A stretch of DNA of 64,000 nt from Pseudomonas marginalis (GCF_900105325.1 NZ_FNSU01000004.1:620001-684000); one strand, 5' to 3'; positions 36,210-45,381 are shown, counted from the first letter of the stretch. Notes: generated by a model from the letters alone, not told the origin. Translations and numbers: made by a program.

Positions 36210-37097
36210 TCAGAATTGGCTCAAGGCGCGGGCGATGCCGATAAAGGCGGGGCCGCCGAGCACGATCAGCAAGGCGGGAAACAGGAACACCATCATCACC
36301 ACCGACATTTTGGCCGACATTTTCGAGATGTATTCCTGCATGCGGGTCAGGCGCCGGTCGTCGAGCAATTGCTTGAGCGTCAGCAGGGATTTCATCGCGC
36401 CACCCCCCTGCTGGATCAATTGCTGGAGGATGATGCAGGTGTCGGTGAACTCATCCACCTCCAATATGCGCGCGGTCTTGCCCAGTTCTTCGCTCAGTTC
36501 CAGGCCGGAGTCGACGCGTGCCAGGATCAGGCGCAATTCGTGGGTCAGGTCTGGAAGCAAGCGCTGGGCTTCGTTGGCCATCACGCGCAGGGATTGTTCA
36601 ATCGCCATGCCCGACTCGAACAGGATGCGCAGCAGCGGAATGAAGGTTGAGATTTCCTTGGCGATGCGCTGCTGGCGGAATTTGGCGGCAGCGGCGAGCA
36701 CGCGTTTTGGCAACAGGTAGCCGATGCCCAGGGCGACCGCCGGGGCAATCCAGGCGGGACTGGCGTGAGGGAAAAGTAGTTGCTGGCCGAGCAGGGTCAG
36801 GCCCATCGCCGCGACAGGCACGCCGATCTGGAAGGCGGCAAACAGCGAGCGCTGGCTGGCCTTGCGCCAACCGACCCGGTTGAGCAGGACCTGGGTCTCG
36901 TTATCCAGGCTGACTGAGCGCTGGGCCAGCGTGCTTGCGCCCAGTTGGCGCATGAACGTGCCAAGTTTGTCATCGCTGGCGCTGCGCCCTTGCAAGCGCT
37001 CAACGACCCGGCGATCACGACGGCGATGTTCGAGCCATTGCCCGCCCACCAGTACCATGGCGGCGAGTGCCAGCAACAGGCTGACCATCAGGGCCAT
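36210..37097 (-). CDS. tadC: Tad pilus inner-membrane platform protein TadC
   Basis: TadC is one of the two GspF-like inner-membrane proteins of the Flp pilus assembly platform. The 295-residue product has a type II secretion F domain at about residues 150-275 (ISTFIPLLRILFESGMAIEQ and the C-terminal transmembrane segment VVMMVFLFPALLIVLGGPAF). The start MALMVSLLLALAAMVLVGG provides the first membrane helix. It lies one base after tadB and 11 bases before tadD. Confidence 0.93.
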   Translation of the reverse strand: MALMVSLLLALAAMVLVGGQWLEHRRRDRRVVERLQGRSASDDKLGTFMRQLGASTLAQRSVSLDNETQVLLNRVGWRKASQRSLFAAFQIGVPVAAMGLTLLGQQLLFPHASPAWIAPAVALGIGYLLPKRVLAAAAKFRQQRIAKEISTFIPLLRILFESGMAIEQSLRVMANEAQRLLPDLTHELRLILARVDSGLELSEELGKTARILEVDEFTDTCIILQQLIQQGGGAMKSLLTLKQLLDDRRLTRMQEYISKMSAKMSVVMMVFLFPALLIVLGGPAFIGIARALSQF

Positions 37098-37098
37098 C

Positions 37099-37980
37099 TC
37101 ACACACTCCTCAGCATGCGCCACATGGCAAAGGTGCCCGTCAGGTCCATCGCCAGTGCGCCGAACAGCAGGGAGCGCCCCGTGTCGTCGTTCCACATGGT
37201 CATCAAGTAGCCAGGGTTGACCAGGATGAAGTAGCCCACGATCAGGATCGGCAAACCGCCCAGCACGTAGGCCGTCATGCGGGTCTCGCCCGTCATCGCC
37301 TTGAGTTGCCGGGCGCCCTGGTCCCGCTCGCGGATCATCTTGATCAGGTTTTCCAGCAGTTCGCTGGCGTTGCCGCCGTAGCGGTGGTTGACCTTCAGGC
37401 CAAGGGCGAACAGGCGGAACTCGTCCTGTTCGTAGAATTCAGCGAAGTCGCTGGCCGAATCCGGCAGGCTCACCCCCAGGCGCACGTTGCGCTGCATGCG
37501 GCCCATGGCGTGCTTGAGCGGGTTTTCCACACTCTCGATACCGCCCAATACCGCGTCGGCCAGGGTGCGGCCGGATTTGAGGCTGCGTACGCTATGGTCC
37601 AACAGCTGCGGCAGTTGCTCGACCATGCGTTGCACCCGCTGCTGGTAACGCCAGGCGATATACGCACGCAATGCCAGGGGCGGGCCCAGGGCCATCAACA
37701 CCAGGCCCAGCCAGTCGGCGACCAAGTAGCCCAGCAGGGCGCCGACCACCCACGCGCTCAGCCACAGGCCGAGGCGTTCCTTGGGTTTGCCCAGCCCGGC
37801 GCGCAGAAACATGCGCTCAAGGCCGGTCCAGGTGCCGGGCTGCTCCTGGGCCTCGGGTTGGCCATCGCCGAGGCGCTCCAGCACGCGACTGGTCCGGGCC
37901 TTGCGCAGGCCATGCTGAAACAGCCAGAACGACAGACCGATCAGCAATAGGCAAACCAGCAGCAATACAGGTCCTGTCAT
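37099..37980 (-). CDS. tadB: Tad pilus inner-membrane platform protein TadB
   Basis: TadB is the partner of TadC in the assembly platform. The 293-residue product starts MTGPVLLLVCLLLIGLSFWL, a membrane segment. A GspF-like domain follows (QLPQLLDHSVRSLKSGRTLA), with ANRYGGNASELLENL-like and LGGLPILIVGYFILVNPGYL segments toward the C-terminus. The family start at 37980 was chosen over an upstream extension that overlaps tadA. It is ten bases after tadA and adjoins tadC. Confidence 0.93.
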   Translation of the reverse strand: MTGPVLLLVCLLLIGLSFWLFQHGLRKARTSRVLERLGDGQPEAQEQPGTWTGLERMFLRAGLGKPKERLGLWLSAWVVGALLGYLVADWLGLVLMALGPPLALRAYIAWRYQQRVQRMVEQLPQLLDHSVRSLKSGRTLADAVLGGIESVENPLKHAMGRMQRNVRLGVSLPDSASDFAEFYEQDEFRLFALGLKVNHRYGGNASELLENLIKMIRERDQGARQLKAMTGETRMTAYVLGGLPILIVGYFILVNPGYLMTMWNDDTGRSLLFGALAMDLTGTFAMWRMLRSV

Positions 37981-37990
37981 CAGGCGCTCC

Positions 37991-39259
37991 CTACAGCGGC
38001 ATGGCTGTGGCGCGGCGCAACTTATCGCCGGCCGGGTTGATGGCTTCGCGCAGGAAACCGACGCCGGTGCGCCGGTCCAGCCGGAACAGGGTATTGGTGA
38101 CATACACGTCATCGCGCACACCGACCACTTCCACCACCTCGCTCACGCAACGACGGCCATCGGGCATGCGCGTCAGCTGGATCACCACATCCAGCGCGGC
38201 GCAGATCATCTGGCGCAGGGTTTTTTCCGCGATCACGCGGCCGGTCAGGCCCACCAGGGTTTCCAGGCGCAGCAACGCATCCTGGGCATTGTTGGCGTGC
38301 ACGGTGCTCATGGAACCGTCGTGGCCGGTGTTCATGGCCGTCATTACGTCGAGCACTTCCACGCCACGGATTTCCCCCAGGATGATGCGGTCCGGGCGCA
38401 TCCGCAGGGCGTTGCGAATCAGGTCGCTGGACCTGACCTCACCGTGGCCCTCGGCATTGGGCGGGCGGGTTTCCAGGCGCACCACATGGGGATGCCCCAG
38501 TTGCAATTCGGCAACGTCTTCGATGGTCACCAGACGCTCGTGGGGATTGATCAACTGGCTGAGAATATTGAGCAACGTAGTCTTGCCGGTGCCGGTGCCG
38601 CCGCTGATGAGGATATTGCAGCGCCTGCCGACGGCTTCCTGGAAAAACTCGAAGATGCTCTGGTCGATGGTCTGCATGGCAACCAGGTCGCTGCTCTTGA
38701 GCATGTCCTTGCGGAACTTGCGGATTGACAGGCATGGCCCATCCAGGGCAATCGGCGGGATGATCGCGTTGACCCGGCTACCGTCAGGCAGGCGTGCATC
38801 GACCATCGGCGAGGATTCGTCCAGGCGCCGGCCCAACGGCGCGAGGATGCGCTGCATCACGCGCTCCACGTGATGGTCGTCGATAAAACGCAGGTCACTC
38901 TGATGCAGCAGGCCCTCACGTTCGATAAACACCCGGTGCGGCCCATTGACCAGGATTTCGGTGACCGAAGGGTCGCGCAGCAGCACCTCCAGCGGGCCGA
39001 AACCGGTAAGTTCGTCGACGATCTCTTCGGCCAGGCGTTCCATCTCATAGCGCGAGATCGCCAGGCGCATGCGCGTGATGTACTCGGACACCTTGTCGAC
39101 GACAAATTGCGCCAGGGATTGGCGCGTGTCTTCAAGCAGGTTCTTACCCGACTCCTCGATAGCGTCGATGATGTAGCGATGCAGCACCAGCTTCAAGCCA
39201 TCGTGATCCGTGTTGCCGCCGCTGCGGGCCGGGCCGCCGAAGAGTTTCTCGCCGTTCAT
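37991..39259 (-). CDS. tadA: Tad pilus assembly ATPase TadA (CpaF family)
   Basis: TadA is the hexameric type II/IV secretion ATPase that powers pilus extension (and, in related systems, retraction). The 422-residue product has an N-terminal domain with GFGPLEVLLRDPSVTEILVN. The Walker A is ISGGTGTGKTTLLN, an Asp box is LVTIEDVAELQ, Walker B-like residues are in DRIILGEIRG, and a His box follows (NTGHDGSMSTVHAN). The ATG at 39259 overlaps the tadZ stop by four bases, so the two are coupled. Confidence 0.96.
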   Translation of the reverse strand: MNGEKLFGGPARSGGNTDHDGLKLVLHRYIIDAIEESGKNLLEDTRQSLAQFVVDKVSEYITRMRLAISRYEMERLAEEIVDELTGFGPLEVLLRDPSVTEILVNGPHRVFIEREGLLHQSDLRFIDDHHVERVMQRILAPLGRRLDESSPMVDARLPDGSRVNAIIPPIALDGPCLSIRKFRKDMLKSSDLVAMQTIDQSIFEFFQEAVGRRCNILISGGTGTGKTTLLNILSQLINPHERLVTIEDVAELQLGHPHVVRLETRPPNAEGHGEVRSSDLIRNALRMRPDRIILGEIRGVEVLDVMTAMNTGHDGSMSTVHANNAQDALLRLETLVGLTGRVIAEKTLRQMICAALDVVIQLTRMPDGRRCVSEVVEVVGVRDDVYVTNTLFRLDRRTGVGFLREAINPAGDKLRRATAMPL

Positions 39260-40449
39260 CGCACCGTCCCCAGGATGCGTTCGAACCAACGCATTGATGG
39301 TTTTTCCAAGCCCTCGGAACGTTTCGCCAGGCGTTCGCCCAAGGTGCGCACGGCCTGGCTCAACGCTTCACGTGGGGCCAGGGCAAACAGGGTCTGGCCC
39401 TGGTTCTTTACGTTCAGGCGCAGTTCGGCGCTCAGCGGCAGCACGGCGATGCACTCAAGGCCGTAGCTTTTTTCCAGGGTGTCGGTGTCTGGTACGCAGG
39501 ACTTGATATAACGGTCGACCACCAGCCTGGCGTGGTCGAGTTTCATGCCTTTGTCGCGCCAGCGATTGAGCACCGCGAGGTTGCGGCGACAGTCCAGTAC
39601 GTTCTGGTCGGTGCACCACAGCAGTTTGTCGCAGTGGCCGACAAAGGTGCGCAGTGCGTCGCTGTCCGGTTGCCCGGTAAGGTTCACGACGATGTGCTGG
39701 AAGTGCTGGCGCAGTGCGCTGAGCAGCATGTACAGCTCGGCGGCGCTGGTCAGTTTCAGCGGTTCGTCGCCGGTGGCATACGCCAGGATGCGCAGGCCAT
39801 CCACGGTTGTGGTAAAGGCGCTGTTGATCAGCGTGGTATCGAGGCGGCGCAAATGCCGCAACGCGTCACCGAAGTTGAAGGTGCTCTCCAGCCCCAGCAG
39901 CGCCAGGCTGTCGCTGCGTGGCAGGCCCAGATCCAGCAGCAGGGTCTGCTGGCCGCTTTTTTGCACCACCAGGGCCAGGTGAGTCGCCAGCATCGCGCCG
40001 TCGGCGTTGCTTTGGGTGCCAAACAGAACGGTCAGGCCGCCCAAGTGTGCACTGGGGGTGATGGTCGGCAGGCGCTTGCTCAAGCGGCGCACCAGGCCGG
40101 CCACTTCGCTGGAGCGTGAGCCGTAGGCGACGAAATCCCGGGCGCCCGCCCGCATGGCGTTGAGTACCAACTGGTTGTCCATGCCGTCGCCCAGGGCGAC
40201 CACGGCGAGCATCGGCTTGGCCTCCAGGGCGCCTTCGATCAGCGCACTCTGGGCCACCAGATTTTCACGGTCCAGGCCGATGAAGACCAGGTTGGCAAAG
40301 GTCACGTCGACCAGCGCCAGCAGCTCGTCCAGGCTGCCGGTGCCAGCGCTCACGACTTGGCCAAGGGGCGCCAGGGCACCCTGCAGCCACTCCAGGTCGA
40401 TGGTGTTGCGAGTGATGGCGAGGAACGTCTGGCTCAAGCTATCGCTCAT
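39256..40449 (-). CDS. tadZ: Tad pilus localisation protein TadZ (CpaE family)
   Basis: TadZ places the Tad machinery at the pole. The 397-residue product has an N-terminal atypical receiver-like domain (about 1-130) and a C-terminal ParA/MinD-like ATPase domain (about 140-380). The P-loop position reads LFGTQSNADGAMLATHLA, lacking both the signature and catalytic lysines of KGGxGKT, as is common in TadZ. LLLDLGLP is the Walker A'-like element. It overlaps both tadA (four bases) and rcpA (four bases). Confidence 0.92.
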   Translation of the reverse strand: MSDSLSQTFLAITRNTIDLEWLQGALAPLGQVVSAGTGSLDELLALVDVTFANLVFIGLDRENLVAQSALIEGALEAKPMLAVVALGDGMDNQLVLNAMRAGARDFVAYGSRSSEVAGLVRRLSKRLPTITPSAHLGGLTVLFGTQSNADGAMLATHLALVVQKSGQQTLLLDLGLPRSDSLALLGLESTFNFGDALRHLRRLDTTLINSAFTTTVDGLRILAYATGDEPLKLTSAAELYMLLSALRQHFQHIVVNLTGQPDSDALRTFVGHCDKLLWCTDQNVLDCRRNLAVLNRWRDKGMKLDHARLVVDRYIKSCVPDTDTLEKSYGLECIAVLPLSAELRLNVKNQGQTLFALAPREALSQAVRTLGERLAKRSEGLEKPSMRWFERILGTVR

Positions 40450-41663
40450 TGGGAAAGTCCACTGCGGCGGTCGAAATTACCGTTTTCGAGGAAAAACAGG
40501 CGGTACCAGTTGGGGTCATAGTTGCGCAGTTTTTCGCCGGGCAAGGAAGGCAGCTGAGCGTTGGCCGCCAGCGGTTGCACCAGATGCGGCGTGACGATCA
40601 TCAGCAGCTCCTTTTCTTCGCGGCGGATATTGGTGTCGCGGAAAAACGCACCCAGGACCGGGATATCGCCCAACCCCGGAAACTTGCTGATGCTGGAGCG
40701 GTTGTTGGTGCTGATCAGGCCGCTGATCACAAAGCTTTCGCCATCGGCCAGGGACACGCTGGTGTCGGTGCGGCGTACGGTCAGGGCCGGCACCTGGATG
40801 CCCTGGATCTGTACGGCGTTGCTGTAGTCCAGCTCGCTGACCTCCGGCGCTACCTTGAGGGTGATGCGGTTGCGATCAATCACCGTCGGCGTGAGGGTCA
40901 GGCGAATGCCGAATTCCTTGTATTCGATGGAGATGGTGTCACTGCCGGCGCTGGGTACGGGTATAGGTACTTCACCGCCGGCCAGGAAGGTTGCGCTCTG
41001 GCCGCTCAGCGCTACCAGGCTGGGACGCGCCAGGGTGTAGGCAAAACCGCTGCTCTCGAGGGCGTTGATCATCGCTTTGACCCGACCGCCGCCAAAACCG
41101 ACATTGAAAGACTCGGCACTCACCGGCAGTTTGAACACACCTTCTGCCGGGGAGAGAAGGTTGGGGCTGCCGAGGAAAAAATTGTTGCCCAGCCCCAGGA
41201 ACTGGGTGCTGGCTTCCTTGAGCTTGGTGCGGCTGACTTCGACAAAGCGTATATCCGTCTGCACCTGGCTGGGCAGCAATGGGTCTTCGGAGGGTGGCCG
41301 CGACAAACTGGTCAGTGCCGACGTGGCCTTGCCCTTGACGAACACCATGCTCTGGCGCGGCGCCTTGGTACAGGCAGTCCACACCATCAGGCTGGTAGCG
41401 CCGCTGGCGACGCCGGTCAGCAGGAAATGACGGTCACCATTGACGCGCACATCCGCGATCTTCGGGTCGCCAATCGCCAGGCGGGTGATTGGCACCGGCG
41501 ATTGCAGCTCCTGTTGCAAGCCTTCGCCCACCTCGACCACGGCAGGCAACTGGCCCAGGGCGCTGCAATTGCCGGGTGCCGCCAGGGTCATGGCGGCTGG
41601 CAGGCTTGTCAGCATCAAGGCCCAGGCAATTGGCGTGAACATGAGGGCGTAGCGATGGCTCAT
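40446..41663 (-). CDS. rcpA: Tad pilus outer-membrane secretin RcpA
   Basis: RcpA (CpaC family) forms the outer-membrane channel for the Flp pilus. The 405-residue product has a signal peptide (about 1-29, ending TLAAP), a BON/N0-like domain (VPITRLAIGDPKIADVRVNG) and the secretin domain. Secretin signatures GSGTIS-like and FLAGGEVPIPVPS, LKVAPEVSELD and PVLGAFFRDT are visible. It lies between rcpC and tadZ and overlaps tadZ by four bases. Confidence 0.95.
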   Translation of the reverse strand: MSHRYALMFTPIAWALMLTSLPAAMTLAAPGNCSALGQLPAVVEVGEGLQQELQSPVPITRLAIGDPKIADVRVNGDRHFLLTGVASGATSLMVWTACTKAPRQSMVFVKGKATSALTSLSRPPSEDPLLPSQVQTDIRFVEVSRTKLKEASTQFLGLGNNFFLGSPNLLSPAEGVFKLPVSAESFNVGFGGGRVKAMINALESSGFAYTLARPSLVALSGQSATFLAGGEVPIPVPSAGSDTISIEYKEFGIRLTLTPTVIDRNRITLKVAPEVSELDYSNAVQIQGIQVPALTVRRTDTSVSLADGESFVISGLISTNNRSSISKFPGLGDIPVLGAFFRDTNIRREEKELLMIVTPHLVQPLAANAQLPSLPGEKLRNYDPNWYRLFFLENGNFDRRSGLSQ

Positions 41664-41682
41664 TCAAGGCATCCTTGCTCAA

Positions 41683-42615
41683 TCACGGGGTTTGTTCAGT
41701 GGCCTGCGCGCCGCGAATCACCTCGACGCCCCGGCGTACAGCGGGTGCGCCGCTGATTTGCGCGACGCTTTTGGGCGGTCCCACAAGGGCAAGCTGGGTG
41801 AATTGGTAGAGGTCACGATTGGCATTGGCCAGTTTGTCCGAAGCGTCGTTTTCCCCGGCCCAGTACTGGCTGAGCAGTTGCTCCTCGGCACTGCGCACGG
41901 CCAGGCGCAAGGTACCGGCTTGCGACGCCAGCATCAGGCGGCTCAATAGAGGCTCCGGCACGGCCAACACCACGGTGCGTGCAGCAGCGCGACGCTGGGC
42001 AGCCTGGGCGCGCTCCTCGGGCGTGGCGGCGGGCGGCACGGCCGGCAAGCCATCGTTGGCCAGGCCCAATTGGTCACCGACGCTGAGCAGGCGCAGGGCT
42101 GGAAGGACGATTTGTGCCGACTGCTCCGCGTTGCCAGCATCCTGGCGCAGGAACAGCAGCACATCCACATAGTCGCCGGGGCTCAGTTGGCCTGCCGCGC
42201 CGATCACCTCGTCGACGGCCACGGCCAATGCGCGCTCATCGGGATGAATCATGCGGGCAAGCGGGCCGCCGGCGCTGAAGCTTTCTTCGCTGAGCCAGGT
42301 ACCTGCTCCCAGTGCGCGCAGTGGTTGGCGGCCGATGGCCTGGTCCAGCCGCGTCAGGCTGCCGGCGGGCACCGTGCGGAGTTTTTCCACGACCAGGTCG
42401 GCAGCGGTAAGTGCAACGAAGGCAGGGACGTCATGCGCCAGTACGACCACTGGTTGGCGGGTCTGGTCTTCGACGACAGCAGTGGGCTTTTCGGCAGAAA
42501 TGACAGGTGTTGCGACGGGCTCCGGTTGGCGGCTCAACACCAGCCCCCAGTACCCTGCAATCAATGCCCCGATTAGCAGCACAGCGGCCAGGGCCATGCT
42601 GATGCGACTGTTCAT
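41683..42615 (-). CDS. rcpC: Tad pilus assembly protein RcpC (CpaB family)
   Basis: RcpC is a periplasmic/inner-membrane Flp pilus component with SAF domains. The 310-residue product has an N-terminal membrane anchor (about 6-27: ISMALAAVLLIGALIAGYWG). A SAF domain (VVLAHDVPAFVALTAADLVV) and RcpC/CpaB domain with MIHPDERALAVAVDEV and SPGDYVDVLLFL follow. It is the first gene of the minus-strand rcpC-rcpA-tadZABCD operon and is divergent from flp. Confidence 0.94.
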   Translation of the reverse strand: MNSRISMALAAVLLIGALIAGYWGLVLSRQPEPVATPVISAEKPTAVVEDQTRQPVVVLAHDVPAFVALTAADLVVEKLRTVPAGSLTRLDQAIGRQPLRALGAGTWLSEESFSAGGPLARMIHPDERALAVAVDEVIGAAGQLSPGDYVDVLLFLRQDAGNAEQSAQIVLPALRLLSVGDQLGLANDGLPAVPPAATPEERAQAAQRRAAARTVVLAVPEPLLSRLMLASQAGTLRLAVRSAEEQLLSQYWAGENDASDKLANANRDLYQFTQLALVGPPKSVAQISGAPAVRRGVEVIRGAQATEQTP

Positions 42616-42934
42616 GACGGCTCTCCCTTTCCCGTTGCACTACCTGTTCGTCAATCCAAACGAACTAATTCGCAACCTGGCTGTGATGAACATCTAACGA
42701 TTTGGCTATTTGAAGGTAGCTCAGCCAGGACGAAACGCCATTTGTCACGGATAAAATTTTATTTGAACGCTATTTGCAGCCGGGTAGTCAGGCATGGGCC
42801 GACGACTAATACTTTGTGATTAATGAGTTCTTACAGTTGTGAGGCTGAGGTTTGTTGGCAATGCTCTAATTGCACGTCGCAAACATCGTGCTAGAGCCGT
42901 ACTGGCTTTTAGTGGCGTATTAGGGAGAAGTCGT
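42616..42934. promoter_or_regulatory. Divergent regulatory region rcpC / flp
   Basis: This 319-base gap must carry promoters for the pilus operon and for flp. Candidate elements are a perfect 12-base AT palindrome (ATAAAATTTTAT, 42751-42762) and a direct repeat of TTGTGA (42814-42819 and 42837-42842, 23 bases apart) about 95-120 bases before the flp start. These could be PprB sites, but I cannot verify a consensus. AGGGAGAAG is the flp ribosome-binding site. Confidence 0.5.
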
Positions 42935-43132
42935 ATGTTCCTTGACCTGATGTTGAAGTTATATGTTCAAACACAACTGTTCTTCAAACGCAAAGAGGCT
43001 GCTTCAGGTATTGAATACGCCATTATCGTGGCGCTGGTGGCCCTTGTCATTGTGGGTGCCGGAACCGGCCTGGGCACCAAGATAAGTGGAATTTTCACGT
43101 CGATCGCTACCAAGCTGCCAACGGCGACCTGA
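42935..43132 (+). CDS. flp: Flp type IVb major pilin
   Basis: Flp is the subunit of the Tad pilus. The 65-residue prepilin has a basic leader (MFLDLMLKLYVQTQLFFKRK) followed by EAASGIEYAIIVALVALVIV, the Flp signature with adjacent Glu-Tyr at the start of a hydrophobic helix. By the usual rule that Glu is residue +5, cleavage by FppA would fall within EAASG. AGGGAGAAG precedes the ATG at 42935. A longer in-frame ORF from 42839 is not supported. Confidence 0.95.
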   Translation: MFLDLMLKLYVQTQLFFKRKEAASGIEYAIIVALVALVIVGAGTGLGTKISGIFTSIATKLPTAT

Positions 43133-43185
43133 CTGCCAAGTTGCAGCAGCTATTCTTCAATTACCCCATTCTTCCAGGTACGGCC

Positions 43186-43590
43186 ATGAGCACATCTTCT
43201 TTGTCTCGCCAACAAATACTATTGGTGGACGACGAAGAGGATGCTCTGGTTGAGCTGGCCGAATCCCTCGAACACGAGGGCTTTGTCTGTTTTACCGCCA
43301 CCTCCGTGACCTTCGCCTTGCAAGAATTGACACTGCATCCGGATATCGCCCTGGTCATTACCGACCTGCGCATGCCTGAGGAAAGCGGCATTTCCTTGAT
43401 CAAGCGCCTGCGCGAACACACCTCGCGCTCGCACCTGCCGGTGATCGTGATGTCCGGCCATGCCGAGATGGATGACGTCAGCGACATGCTGCGCCTGCAG
43501 GTGCTGGACCTGTTCCGCAAGCCGATCTATCTGGTGCGCCTGATCGATACGCTCAACAACCTGTTTCCTCTCTCTCACTCCAGGTATTAA
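43186..43590 (+). CDS. Receiver-only response regulator
   Basis: The 134-residue protein consists only of a CheY-like receiver. The acidic pocket is LLVDDEEDA, the phosphoacceptor context is VITDLRMPEESG, and the switch residue and lysine are in VIVMSGHAE and FRKPIYL. No output domain follows. It is 53 bases downstream of flp on the same strand and ends eight bases from the convergent TpsB gene. It may modulate the PprA-PprB relay or pilus output; this is inference from location. Confidence 0.88.
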   Translation: MSTSSLSRQQILLVDDEEDALVELAESLEHEGFVCFTATSVTFALQELTLHPDIALVITDLRMPEESGISLIKRLREHTSRSHLPVIVMSGHAEMDDVSDMLRLQVLDLFRKPIYLVRLIDTLNNLFPLSHSRY

Positions 43591-43598
43591 GCGCTCAT

Positions 43599-45281
43599 TC
43601 ACAGCTGATAAGTGAAGCTCAGCGTATACCGCGGCCGTCGGTCGAAGTTATCCCGCGCCACATCTGCCATCGGCTTGGCCGCTTCCACGGAAATGTTGTA
43701 GTACCTGGCGTCGCCAAAACGCAGGCCCAGGGCCGCCGATGACATATCGCTGCCCTTGACCGGCAGGTCGTTGAACCAGGCCCTGGCGCGGTCGAGCACC
43801 ATATAGGGCTGCAGGATCCGCACCCACTCGCCAGCACGGTTGTAGCTGTAGTTGATCTCATACGCCACGCCCCAGCCTTTGTCGCCGGAGCCCTGGTCAT
43901 CGGGGTAGCCACGGCCGAAATTCTGCCCGCCGAAGGTGGCACGCTCGCTGTCGGGCAGGTCGTGGTGGCTCCAGTAGAGTGCGCCGGAGAGTACACCTTG
44001 CCAGTTATCGAAGAGCCTGTTGCTCTGCACGCCGGAGAGGCGCAGACGGAAGAAGTCGAGGTCCGGCTTGAGCCCGCCGAAGTCTGTGCGGGTCTTGGCG
44101 CCCATGCCGTTGATGCCTTGGTACACACCGGCGCTGAGGATGCGCAACTGGGTCGTGTCGGCCTTGCGCCAATCGCCTTCGAACGCCAGTGCGCGCAGGT
44201 CTGTTTGCAGCGCCAGGCGTTGCGGGAAACCTTCGAGCTTGTAGCGCGTAGTCTGGTCGACGGCATAGTAGCGGGCGCCGAGGTTCAATGACTCGTTGGG
44301 CGACGCGATCAGCGGGTGGCTGAAGCCGATGGCGTAGCGGTCGATTTCCTGGTGTGGCTTGAGCTCCAGGCCTTCGCCCAGTTGCAGGCTGGTGCGTGGA
44401 TCGGCGCGGTAGCGTTCACCCGACAGCGTGAGCTGGGTGCCCTCGGCATTGATGAATTGGCTGTAGGCTGCGCGGTAGTAATGTTCTTTGTCGTCGCCGG
44501 GCGGGAACAGGCCGCTGAGGCTCAGTTGTTCGCCCATGGAGGTCCAGGAGTTGCCGGTGCCGGTGAGCAGCGCCTGCGTGCCGCCTCGGCTGGCCTCGTT
44601 GAGGCTCATGCTGGTGGTGAAGGGTTTGCGGCTGGCGGTGATGTGCATCGGCGTGCCGCCGTCGGTGGTGGCGGGCGGCGGTACCTGGGCCTGCAAGGTT
44701 ACGCCCGGGATGGCGCTCATCAGTGTCGTGTAACGCTCGAACGTCTTACGGGTGAGTGGACGTTCGGCCTTGAGTTTTTCGGCGAGTTTGTCGACGTATG
44801 ACGAAACCGGGCCGATGTCGCCTTGCAACTGGTAATCGCGGATATAGCCTTCGACCAGCACCACATGCACCAGGCCGCCGTCGAAGCGCTGTTCCGGCAG
44901 GAAGGCGTAGGACAGCAGGTAGCCATCTTCCTGGTAGCGGCGGGTGATGCTGCGGGTGGCTTCGATCAATTGCGCCAGGTTGGTTTCATGGCCGATCAGC
45001 GGTTCGAATGCCTGGGCGACGTCCTTGAGCGGGTAGACCGTGCCGCCGTCGATCTGCAGCTTTCGAATGGTCACCTTGGTGTCCATCAGCAACGGCTGCT
45101 CCGCGCTGGCAGCAGGGGCGGGCAGTCGGGTCTGCTGGGGCGCCGGTCGATACGCGTCGGCGGGCAGGTTAGGCACGGGCAGGTTGCGGACGGTGTCGTT
45201 GCTATTCAGGAAACTGGGCAGGGGGTCGGCGTGGACGGAAGCACTGAGGGTGAGCAGTAACAACGGTGTCAAAGCGCGCAT
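43599..45281 (-). CDS. TpsB/FhaC-ShlB family outer-membrane transporter
   Basis: The 560-residue protein is a two-partner-secretion outer-membrane channel. It has a signal peptide (MRALTPLLLLTLSASVHADP) and a proline-rich linker. The POTRA region is about 70-230 (VTIRKLQIDGGTVYPLKDVA, YLLSYAFLPEQ). A 16-strand beta barrel ends RPRYTLSFTYQL with terminal aromatic-rich strand. The ATG at 45281 has GGAG seven bases upstream. No TpsA exoprotein with an FHA-type TPS domain is adjacent; the next gene on the same strand encodes a repetitive glycine-rich lipoprotein. CdrB is an example of this family, but orthology cannot be claimed. Confidence 0.9.
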   Translation of the reverse strand: MRALTPLLLLTLSASVHADPLPSFLNSNDTVRNLPVPNLPADAYRPAPQQTRLPAPAASAEQPLLMDTKVTIRKLQIDGGTVYPLKDVAQAFEPLIGHETNLAQLIEATRSITRRYQEDGYLLSYAFLPEQRFDGGLVHVVLVEGYIRDYQLQGDIGPVSSYVDKLAEKLKAERPLTRKTFERYTTLMSAIPGVTLQAQVPPPATTDGGTPMHITASRKPFTTSMSLNEASRGGTQALLTGTGNSWTSMGEQLSLSGLFPPGDDKEHYYRAAYSQFINAEGTQLTLSGERYRADPRTSLQLGEGLELKPHQEIDRYAIGFSHPLIASPNESLNLGARYYAVDQTTRYKLEGFPQRLALQTDLRALAFEGDWRKADTTQLRILSAGVYQGINGMGAKTRTDFGGLKPDLDFFRLRLSGVQSNRLFDNWQGVLSGALYWSHHDLPDSERATFGGQNFGRGYPDDQGSGDKGWGVAYEINYSYNRAGEWVRILQPYMVLDRARAWFNDLPVKGSDMSSAALGLRFGDARYYNISVEAAKPMADVARDNFDRRPRYTLSFTYQL

Positions 45282-45381
45282 AGGACACTCCATGGTCAGA
45301 ACTGCTGCAGCGTTTTGCAGGTTCCCGTCGGGCTCGGGGAGCGCGGTCTGGGTGTTTTCAGGGGTCGATCATTGACCCATG

